Origin: Entrophospora sp. SA101
Lineage: Eukaryota; Glomeromycota; Glomeromycetes; Entrophosporales; Entrophosporaceae
Assembly (NCBI GenBank): GCA_958430865.1
Contig: CAUDNR010004058.1
Span: 42,668-56,958 of the forward strand
Length of the DNA: 14,291 nt
Direction: 5' to 3'
Both the position numbers and the translations under genes were made by a program. Shown here in pieces: positions 7,658-14,291 of the stretch (position 1 is the stretch's first letter; the number at the start of each line of letters is the position of its first letter). A model generated the notes under the pieces. It was not told the DNA's origin. It ran no database searches and saw nothing but the letters and a program-made list of their open reading frames with translations.

Positions 7658-7938
7658 TTTCAACTTCATGTATAGTCAGTCATATTAATAATAAAATTGA
7701 TGATGAAGATAATGTGATGCAGAAAGAGGAAGAAAAAGAGTCAGATAATTTGGATGATATTGACAGTAATGAAAAATGGGGAAATGATGATGATAGTGGT
7801 TGGGAAAATGTAGAAGATATCAAAGAAGAGAACAAAAATATATGCATGGAGTTGGTTGAATATGCAATGAAAAAGTATAAGTCATATAGAAGAATTCCTG
7901 ACTATGTTATTCAGGAATTGAATAATAAAAAATAGATT
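7645..7938 (+). CDS. Hypothetical acidic protein, possibly a gene fragment
   Basis: The frame from ATG 7645 gives 96 residues ending ELNNKK and a TAG. Residues 20-60 are strongly acidic (repeated Asp/Glu, with KWGNDDDSGWENVEDI), and the C-terminal 30 look helical (ICMELVEYAMKKYKSYRRIP). I do not recognise a family. The first Met lies inside an inverted repeat, so an in-frame Met near residue 25 or an upstream exon may be the real start. Acidic linkers followed by a short helix occur in degraded transposases, and the position between repeats fits a fragment of one. Confidence 0.35.
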
Positions 7939-7986
7939 TTAATTTTTTCCCTTCTAATTATTTTTATTTCTAATAGTTTCTATATT

Positions 7987-8170
7987 AGAGGCCTGCATGG
8001 ATAACAATAATTGAACCTGTATCCAACTCATACCCACATGATATTAAAATTTGTACCTATACCAAACCTGTTCCTCAAAATTTTATATCCAAACCCAACA
8101 CATACCAAAAAAAATTTTAACCAAACCGAGAATATACCATACCTTTTTTTATTTAAAAAAAATATAAAAA
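7987..8170. mobile_element. Possible lone hAT terminus with ACCC/ATACC repeats
   Basis: TAGAGGCCTGCATGGATA fits the YARNG terminal pattern. It is followed by many YATACC, AACCC and ACCTG words (TATCCAACTCATACCCACAT and onwards to about 8145), like hAT subterminal arrays. No matching inverted end was found downstream in this window, so the element is truncated, longer than can be recognised, or not an element at all. Confidence 0.35.
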
Positions 8171-8214
8171 GTACAATAAAAAAAATTTTTAATTAAGAAT
8201 TACTATTGAAAACA

Positions 8215-8466
8215 CTACATAAACAAGAACACTACTCCACAAAACTCTCCAGGAGTGGGATCAATCACTGAAATTTCATCAAATGTTATATCCTCCACTG
8301 CTGTTGTGATATCATACACTGCCATTAACTTTTGTGTTTTTACAGAATTCATGGCAGAAATAGTAAAAACTTCATCTTTCTCTTGTCTCCTCCTTATTGA
8401 ATTTACAGTGTTATTGATATCGTGGAGCATTTCTATAATATAAAGGAAGGGAGAATTGGCAATCAT
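8215..8466 (-). CDS. Unrecognised small ORF
   Basis: ATG at 8466 begins 83 residues (MIANSPFLYIIEMLHDINNT onwards, then VYDITTAVEDITFDEISVID). Composition is protein-like and not simple repeat, and the frame is open further upstream to about 8550. No domain, signal peptide or membrane segment can be named. It may be an exon or relic of a gene broken by repeats; chance cannot be excluded. Confidence 0.25.
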   Translation of the reverse strand: MIANSPFLYIIEMLHDINNTVNSIRRRQEKDEVFTISAMNSVKTQKLMAVYDITTAVEDITFDEISVIDPTPGEFCGVVFLFM

Positions 8467-9500
8467 TTGAAAGATATGAATTGATTGATTGAAATGAATG
8501 ATGAAGGGTTGAAGGGGAAAGCCATAACAGATAAGTGGATGGACACATTAGCCAAAACTTAAAAAAATAATATTAAATTGTAAAAGAAAGAAAATGAAGA
8601 AGGAATGCAACAAATGATGAAAACTGATCTTAACTATTTCTTGATTATAAAGTAGTGATATAGTAAGGCAGATTGGTGATTGATCAAAGAAAAGGACAGA
8701 TTAGTAAATATCATCCAATGGAATAAATAGAAATAAATTCATGTGTATTTGTCAGCATTTGTAACATAAAATCTTTACCAATACTTTTTTCTTCTAAATT
8801 TGTCCTTAAAGAAAATAATTGTATTAGAAAAATTTTTTTTCTATATATAGCAATTAATTACTATCAAAATAAATACTTTTATTATTTACATTTTCTTTAT
8901 TGTGACTCTGAATTTTCCTTAGCTAATACTTTTTTTATGTCTTCTTTTTTAAAAGAAACTAGAGTTACAATGTGTGGCAATAACCACCACCACCATTCTT
9001 TTGATAAACATTTACTTGTGGATGGCACCAGTATTGTTTTGTGTTTTTCTTTTTTTACTTTCTTTAGGCATTTTTTAAAAAAAAAGCACAAAAGAATTAA
9101 AAGAATTAGAATTATTTGATTGACAAATGTGTACACATTAATTATTTTTATTATTGGCACTTGGTGTTGTACAATGATTTTTTTTTTGTCAACACAACCT
9201 TTTTTTTGGAAAAACAATGACAAAACACGGTTTTCCTAAAGAAGATGTGTTAATGACAAAGGTACTTTTTTTTACTTGTATTGATATAATGTGGTGTCTT
9301 TTAGTTCATAAATATTATAATGGGAATCAAACACAGAGCAGCACTTGCTGGTAATTATAAGATTCTTATCAAGATTGCATATTTTGCTATTCATAATCAA
9401 TATTAATAATAACATTAATATTAAATAATAATAATAAAAAAATAATTACAAGATGTAAAGGCAGCACACCATTGAAAAAGAAACATTTCAAGTATGTGAT
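8467..9500. other. AT-rich stretch without a supportable gene
   Basis: Overlapping frames of 60-108 codons exist at 8897-9223 (-) and 8937-9119 (+), but they are dominated by homopolymer runs (Phe/Lys, and the CCACCACCACC run read as His or Trp) and shadow each other. No splice-supported model emerges. Confidence 0.5.
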
Positions 9501-9506
9501 GTTTGA

Positions 9507-9803
9507 TTATTGGAAATTGGCAGACATTGAAGCACTCATGCTGCCTTTGAACACTTTACAGTCATCCTCACGCATTTCTTGCACACAAAAGGTTAATCTG
9601 ACCTGCTCCGCCCTATGGATATGATGCAACCAAATACTGGGGGGAGGTGCAAGGCCCTGGAGTTTATCAAGACTGCACCAATAGTCAATGATGCTTTTCA
9701 CTAATCTTCCCTCACAGCACCCAGACCAGAAATGGCCACTGGCATGCTGGCTGAAAAATTGCAACTCTGGAGGAATATCAAGATAATCTGCAACTTGTTT
9801 CAA
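9507..9803 (-). CDS. Unrecognised ORF in a GC-richer island
   Basis: 98 codons from ATG 9803, but the frame is open further upstream through CDLLSLKQVADYLDIPPELQ to about 9860, where GCAATTTCAG could be a splice acceptor. The local base composition is clearly richer in G+C than its surroundings and the protein is well mixed (FSQHASGHFWSGCCEGRL, APPPSIWLHHIHRAEQ). This looks like a real or recently real exon rather than chance. I do not recognise the family. It sits directly beside the tRNA-headed repeats. Confidence 0.35.
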   Translation of the reverse strand: MKQVADYLDIPPELQFFSQHASGHFWSGCCEGRLVKSIIDYWCSLDKLQGLAPPPSIWLHHIHRAEQVRLTFCVQEMREDDCKVFKGSMSASMSANFQ

Positions 9804-9888
9804 GCTCAGGAGGTCACAATTAAGAGCAGGGTTGGTGACCCTGAAATTGCATTTGGACTCTCATGTTAAAAGGAAAGTTGTAAAATAG

Positions 9889-10400
9889 TGTTTGTTTGTA
9901 TAATCATTTTCCTAAATGCTCTGTTTCTTTGGTTTATAATTTTGGGTAGGGGTTTTTGCCCAATCAGTCCTCTGTCCTATAGATTAAAATTATTGCATAA
10001 TTATATATATCTTTGTCAGCAATATGGCCAACAAGGAAAAAGTTATAAAATGGTTTGGATTTTGTTATAAATTAATCATATTCCCAAATTCTCTGTTTTC
10101 TTTTGATTTTTATTTGACCAACTGAACTTGATATTTTTTAAATGGAGGCTTTTTCCCAGTAACCCACCCTAAGTTAAAGGAGTGTAGCTCAATGAGAGCA
10201 TGTATCTTACAAGTATAAAGGTGGCAGTTCGATTCTGCCCACTCCTATTGTGATAGTTGCAATGATCACTGGCATCAAGGAGAAAACTAAAATAAAACGG
10301 TTCAGATTTTGTTTGCTATGTTATAAATTAATCATTTTCCCAAATTTTCTGTTTCTCTTTAATCTTTGTTTGACCAACTGAACTTTAAATAAATGGGGTG
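9889..10400 (+). repeat. tRNA-headed repeat, left array (three partial units)
   Basis: A block GTTATAAATTAATCAT..TTTCTGTTTCTCTTTAAT..TTGACCAACTGAACTT occurs at 10060-10150 and again at 10318-10385, about 258 bp apart, bracketing a tRNA-like segment (10178-10246) and a tail ATCACTGGCATCAAGGAGAA. A more worn unit starts near 9895 and keeps GGTTTTTGCCC and AAAATGGTTTGGATTTTG but has lost the tRNA-like part. The layout fits a SINE or a tandemly growing tRNA-derived repeat. A second copy lies inverted at 12095-12420. Confidence 0.8.
10178..10246 (+). tRNA. tRNA-Val(UAC)-like sequence, probably a repeat head or pseudogene
   Basis: It folds as acceptor AGGAGTG/CACTCCT (7 pairs), D stem GCTC/GAGC with only a 5-base loop, anticodon stem TGTAT/GTATA (two G-U pairs) with loop CTTACAA (anticodon TAC at 10208-10210), and T arm GGCAG-TTCGATT-CTGCC (perfect). 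The shortened D loop lacks the conserved GG, and the same unit recurs at 12236-12304 inside a longer repeat. It is therefore more likely the RNA polymerase III promoter head of a SINE-like repeat than a working tRNA. The A-box and B-box (AGTTCGATTCT) are recognisable. Confidence 0.45.
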
Positions 10401-11752
10401 TAAGAATTACTTTTCTTAACGAAAATAAAAACAATATTATAACACGTTCGTCGAACAGGTACTTTAATTATTGTAAAAATACAAGTTATCTTTATTATCT
10501 TAAAAATGATGTCCTTTATATAATAAAATTACATAGATTGATATGATATAAATAAAATATAAATAATAATAAAAGATTGATAAAATATAAATAAAATAAT
10601 CATAATAATTCTTATCAATCTATCTGGAAGATTTGTGGACATAGATAAGTAATAAATAATAATTAAAGACACGAAATAATTGATGTTACAAATAATGATT
10701 AATTTTGTGTCACGTTTCCAGATGTAAATATTAATGTACTACATAAGACGTTGTATATGATTACAAAGTAAATTGTTACAATAAGTGATTTTTGAAAATT
10801 ATCAATTGAAAATCATTGAAAATCTTATACTAATTTGTAGGTTTCTGTATATTCCGCAAAAAGAACCTTTCTGTATATAATATTACCTCTAAAAAATCAA
10901 TTGCTTTTTGATATTCATTAGAACCATTATATTTATTATTACTTTTCATATACACCTATCCCTATATATATAAATTTATGTTCACTTTGTAGGTTTTCAT
11001 ATATTTTAAAATTGAAATTGGTCCTGTGGTGACAAGCAAAGTAGGCAGAAAAGAATTAAATTTGAGTGGATCTGCAAATAAATATCAGAAGTATATATTC
11101 AATACAGCAATAATTGATATAAAAGTGAAAATAAAATTATTTATTATTACTAAAAATGGATAAGATAAATTATCTTGAAACCTGAGATTTTATTGATCAA
11201 TTAAACAGATAAATATAAATAAATAAAAGATAATTATTGTTATTTCTAAAAATCTAATTGAAATGTACTAAAAAAAAAATAAACAAATGTTTGAATTTTT
11301 TTTTTTATCAAAAAAGAATTCTAAAATATATAAATATGATTAATTTTGGACTGAGATTGATATAACAAATGTAACAAAAAAAAATTTATATCAAAAAGCC
11401 TTAATTAAAAAAACCCCTTTAAAATTTTTTTTACACTTTTAAAACAAATATCATTACAAATAAAACTTTTTAATAAAAAAATGATTTCAGAATTATTGAA
11501 ATTAATACCTCACATACAAATCCTTTCATCACAATAATTATTCAATACATTTGATGTTATCCTTGACATAACAAACAATTGCATCACCCGAGTAGTAAAT
11601 AATACTAAGACCATGCAGAAACAAAACTTTTAATTGTATGACCACCCAGATCCCAAGGATAAATAAAAGGATCAAAAAAATTTATTTTTCCTTCCTACTA
11701 TATATTTATTTAAAATGAATAATAAATCTGATATTGATCACAGGTGTCAGAT
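10401..11752. other. AT-rich spacer between inverted tRNA-headed repeats
   Basis: No gene is seen. It has many ATAAATAAAATA words, short inverted AGATTGATA/TATCAATCT segments (about 10534-10625), a TTCGTCGAA palindrome near 10447, and a short direct repeat TTTGTAGGTTT at about 10836 and 10988. No LTR pair or transposase was recognised. Confidence 0.5.
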
Positions 11753-11908
11753 TTAATAAAATTTTCCTATCACAAACATGCAATGCGGTGCTTTCACACG
11801 CCTCATAATTATGAATTTTTCTTCAAATACTAGGTTCCACACATGTTGGAAGGCTTTGGACAAAATTTCCCTTATCTTCCCTTTCAGACCAGGCTTGATT
11901 GTCACCAT
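11753..11908 (-). pseudogene. Short unrecognised ORF in a second GC-richer island
   Basis: 51 codons from ATG 11908 (MVTIKPGLKGKIREILSKAF onwards, ending VIGKFY). Composition is protein-like and the surrounding 11760-12070 is richer in G+C than its flanks. The alternative frame of the same stretch is also open for about 33 codons, so which one is real, if either, is unclear. Further along (about 12010-12035), CTCAGGAGG with nearby words resembles 9806-9815, hinting that both islands derive from one repeat or gene. Confidence 0.25.
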
Positions 11909-12094
11909 ATGAGCATTGATCATTGATGAGGATCAGCATTTGTGTGATGATTACTTTGTGTTTTACCTCTCTCTAAAATAAAGTTTATGTCTGCAACTGA
12001 TTCAAAAATTCTGCAACTCAGGAGGTTGCAACCTGGGTTGCTGCCTTGTCAGTGACATGCCTACTCACCAACAACCCTACCCCATTCGAAAAAC

Positions 12095-12420
12095 AAATTC
12101 GGTTGGTCAAATAAAAATTAAAGAGATGCAGAAAATTTATGGAAATGATTAATTTATAACATACCAAACAAAATCTGAACCATTTTATTTTACAGCTTTC
12201 TCCTTGATGCCAGTGATCATGGTGACTATCACATTAGGAGTGGGCAGAATTAAACTGCCATCTTTATACTTGTGAGATACATGCTCTCATTGAGCTACAC
12301 TCCTTTAACCTAGGGTAGGAGGTTATATGGGCAAAAGCCCCATTTAGAAAAATAACAAATTAAGTTGATTAAATAAGATTAAAGAGACAGAAATTTATGG
12401 GAATGATTAATTTATAACAT
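12095..12420 (-). repeat. tRNA-headed repeat, right copy, inverted
   Basis: Read on the minus strand it follows 10060-10395 block by block: GTTATAAATTAATCAT, CTGTCTCTTTAATC, AAATGGGGCTTTTGCCC, the tRNA-like segment (12304-12236), ATCACTGGCATCAAGGAGAA, AATGGTTCAGATTTTGTTTG, then the first block again. Identity is high but not perfect. It ends immediately beside the nuclease-like fragment at 12421. Confidence 0.8.
12236..12304 (-). repeat. tRNA-like segment of the right repeat copy
   Basis: Same length (69 bases) and acceptor stem as 10178-10246. The anticodon loop is changed to CTCACAA, and the T loop to TTTAATT, which destroys the B-box consensus. This marks it as a decayed copy. Confidence 0.65.
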
Positions 12421-12621
12421 AACGGAGACGGTGGTATTGATCTAACTGAGCGGGGCGTTTGGTCGCAAAGTAAATATATTATTATAATTCATTAAATAAA
12501 TAAAAATTTTTATTAATTTTTTTATTGCAAAGTTGGTCCTCGAGGTGTTCGTGTGCTAATTAGATACCCCAAAGATATATATACGACAATTGGTTTTAAT
12601 TTTTTCTCAAGTCATATATGA
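12421..12621 (+). pseudogene. Fragment of an Mrr-like (PD-(D/E)xK) nuclease domain
   Basis: The frame from 12421 reads NGDGGIDLTERGVWSQ. A plausible intron at 12470-12532 (GTAAAT..GCAAAG) then joins it in frame to IGPRGVRVLIRYPKDIYTTI and on to a stop at 12619-12621. GDGGID is the metal-binding signature of Mrr-type restriction endonuclease-like domains, and RYPKDTTIG-like segments occur in Rhizophagus members as I recall them. The catalytic QxK strand is missing, the ends are cut, and the upstream side is replaced by a repeat copy. It is a broken piece, not a working enzyme. Confidence 0.5.
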
Positions 12622-13077
12622 TAAAATTTCTTAGATATAATAATAATAAAATTTCTACTGGAATATTTTATAACGTCTTCAAATAAAACTTTGTCATTGC
12701 TATCAATATTGACATTTTTATCGTATCAAATAAATATACAAGTTGATCAATAGCTATACAGTCATACTCATATATAAAAATCTGTTCTGGCAATATTATT
12801 GTAATTATAATTAGTAATCACAACGAATTTTGAATAAAATTTTCTGTTCATCCGCTGTGACAAAGGTTTGACTGTGAACATGATTTTTATCTTTTTAAGA
12901 CGCGATCATTAAAAAATTTACGCAGCGTAAAACAAAAAAAAAATTTTCCATCTTTAACTTTATCAATCCATCCATCAATCAAATTACTGTTTACTACCAA
13001 TGCTATTATCATATATTATCATTATTGTTATTATTTATTGTTGAATTTAGTCATTCAATTAAAAAATTTTCACTAAA
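12622..13077. other. AT-rich stretch upstream of the eS28 relic
   Basis: No gene is seen. It contains the inverted repeat TTTACGCAGCGTAAA (12917-12931, 7-base arms, one-base centre) just after ACGCGATC. This may be a left-over ribosomal-protein promoter element, but that is only a guess from its position. Confidence 0.4.
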
Positions 13078-13260
13078 AAGGATGCTAAACAACAAGTCAA
13101 GCTCGCCAAAGTTGTTAAAGTTGATCATACCGATTCAAGAGGTAACTTGGAATATATGGACGATACAATCGTTCTATCATCCGTAATGTCAAAGGACCTG
13201 TTCGTGAAAATGATGTTTTATGTCTTTTTAGAATCCGAACGTGAAGCAAGACATCTTTGA
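13078..13260 (+). pseudogene. RPS28: Ribosomal protein eS28 pseudogene
   Basis: The sequence encodes KQQVKLAKVVKV, then TDSRG and EYMDDT, and at the end ESEREARHL and TGA, all diagnostic of the small-subunit protein eS28 (about 65-69 residues). The copy is broken in at least four ways. The start codon position reads AAG instead of ATG (13078-13080). The LGR triplet region is altered and one residue short. About five residues of the VTQVRV strand are missing after RGN. Between about 13167 and 13236 the RSIIRNVKGPVREND segment lies in another frame, entered by a one-base loss after GACGATAC and left by a one-base gain in the T5 run before AGAATCC. The functional gene must be elsewhere. Confidence 0.85.
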
Positions 13261-13462
13261 TAAACATATCATAAAAAGAGTTAATGATTTTTTATTTTTT
13301 ATTTTTTGCAAAATGATTTACATTGAAAAAAAACATCTATATAATCAAATAGAAAGAAAAAATTAAAGATAAAAAATAAAAAATATTTTTTAAATACCAA
13401 TTTTGAATTTTATTATATTACAAAGAAATATATAAATATATATATAAATTTGAATATTATGA

Positions 13463-14291
13463 TCACTCAGGAACATACTTTGCATGATCAAATAAAGCAG
13501 AACTTATTCCCATAATTAATACACCAATAAAAAAGAATATGGTTACAGTATGGCCATTTGAAGTGTCATTTTTTATTGCTTGTGGTAATAAACCCTAATA
13601 TTATATAGGAAATATTAATAAATTTTCTCTCTTGAATAAAATAAAATATATTATCCTTTTTTTTTTGCTTACTAACCTGTACGCAAATAACACTCATTAA
13701 CCCGCTAACAGCAGCAAACAAAGTACCGTAAACAAAGTTATGATCCCAACATCTAAGCTGGGATTCTTTTAAAAATAAATATCCAATTAATGCACCTAAA
13801 GGTTGACTTAATCCACCCAACAAAGATGCATATAAAAAACTTTTAATCCGTGAGCGTGTTGCCATATATAGTGGCAAGGCTATGGTGAAACCCTCGGAAA
13901 TGTTATGTAAAGCGATGGCAAAAAATAATGTAAAACCAATGGTTGGTGATACTTTTGATGTTATAAACGTTACAAGACCCTCTACATAATACATATAATA
14001 CATGACATCAATTAAAAAACTTTAAATTATATTAGAAACTTTTATTCTTTTATAATAATATATTTACCTGGAAATTTATGTATGGATATAGCTAAGGCTG
14101 TTTGAATACCTATATGCATTAATTGAGATTTTTCTTTTTCATCTTTTGAATTTTCATTACGAGGAGGAAGATGGTGATGATGATGGTGATGATGTCGACG
14201 TTCATCTTTATCATCATCATCGTAATCATCATCGTCCTCATCATCGTCATCATCATCATGATCATGATTATGATTCCTATTTGCATTAACT
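13463..14291 (-). CDS. ZIP-family zinc transporter (Zrt3-like), 3' part
   Basis: Three exons are visible: 14291-14068 (continuing outside the window), 13981-13677 and 13594-13463, with introns GTAAAT..ATGTAG (14067-13982) and GTTAGT..ATTAG (13676-13595). Together they give about 219 residues and a TGA at 13463-13465. The first exon encodes a cytoplasmic metal-binding loop: a long Asp/Glu run, then eight consecutive His, then the transmembrane helix containing HKFPEG (completed across the intron). Next come HNISEGF in the following helix and three more hydrophobic helices, with the protein ending DHAKYVPE. The HxxPEG and HxxxE pairs form the binuclear metal site of ZIP proteins, which move zinc into the cytosol from outside or from vacuole/ER stores. 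Similarity in pattern to yeast Zrt3 suggests release from an internal store, an inference. It is convergent with the eS28 relic. Confidence 0.88.
13595..13676 (-). other. ZIP gene last intron
   Basis: Donor CAG|GTTAGT at 13676 and acceptor ATTAG|GGT at 13595 are in phase 0. Without splicing, the exon frame reads into Lys/Ile-rich intron sequence (KQKKKDNIF), so the intron-spliced C-terminus is clearly preferable. Confidence 0.85.
13982..14067 (-). other. ZIP gene intron interrupting HKFPEG
   Basis: Donor CCAG|GTAAAT and acceptor TATGTAG|AGG in phase 1 recreate the Glu codon of the HKFPEG metal motif exactly. This exact reconstruction is strong support for the model. Confidence 0.9.

Noticed and set aside
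8011..8196. 61-codon plus-strand frame rich in Pro/Thr/His
   Set aside because: It is a reading of the ACCC/ATACC repeat words in the possible element terminus.
8255..8443. 62-codon plus-strand frame
   Set aside because: It is antisense to the unrecognised minus-strand ORF at 8215-8466, which has the more natural composition.
8897..9223. 108-codon minus-strand frame with a hydrophobic segment
   Set aside because: Its apparent membrane segment and Lys/Phe/Trp runs come from homopolymers and a CCACCACCACC run; an opposing frame at 8937-9119 is just as open.
9888..10070. 60-codon plus-strand frame
   Set aside because: It lies within the worn first unit of the tRNA-headed repeat.
12917..12931. 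TTTACGCAGCGTAAA as a defined operator site
   Set aside because: The inverted repeat is real, but no regulator or active gene can be tied to it.
13081..13260. An intact 59-codon eS28-like gene
   Set aside because: The frame is open, but its middle third does not match eS28 while another frame does, and there is no start codon.
1..14291. CRISPR array, rRNA or bacterial-type defence system
   Set aside because: No regularly spaced identical repeats with unique spacers and no rRNA core sequences were seen; the spliced genes are eukaryotic.

Overview
The window looks like nuclear DNA of an arbuscular mycorrhizal fungus, most likely Rhizophagus (R. irregularis or a close relative). It is extremely AT-rich, its genes are small islands with short (65-90 bp) GT..AG introns, and it holds a kinase of the expanded Glomeromycotina type (N-terminal CxxC zinc ribbon, GWTSGN motif, TKL-like kinase domain). 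Much of the rest is worn mobile DNA. The species is inferred from recalled family features; no search was run.

Layout. 1-540 shows no gene. 623-1162 (-) is a possible two-exon gene of unknown function. 1811-2440 is a TTCGAA-rich minisatellite flanked by two copies of a short repeat. 2770-4581 (+) is a three-exon kinase gene whose 5' half has been duplicated inside the same reading frame; a family-like C-terminal tail lies just after the stop in another frame (4569-4724). 5201-6113 is a hAT-like element relic with dense CGGAT motifs at one end and a broken BED-type transposase fragment. 6589-7321 is a clear non-autonomous hAT-type element with matching 8-bp target duplications. 7332-7435 is a 19-bp minisatellite. 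7645-8466 holds two unrecognised ORFs and what may be a lone hAT terminus. 8467-9500 shows nothing supportable. 9507-12420 is a repeat-rich segment: two copies of a tRNA-headed repeat in opposite orientation around about 1.7 kb of AT-rich DNA, plus two GC-richer ORF islands. 12421-12621 is a piece of an Mrr-like nuclease domain that abuts one repeat copy. 13078-13260 is a broken eS28 (RPS28) copy. 13463-14291 (-) is the 3' part of a ZIP zinc transporter that runs off the window.

The genes do not form a pathway. The two best ones are the kinase (signalling) and the ZIP transporter (zinc movement across a membrane). The main story is structural: gene fragments, domain duplication and hAT and tRNA-derived repeats building up a plastic region. 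I found no CRISPR array, rRNA or clear novel multi-gene system.
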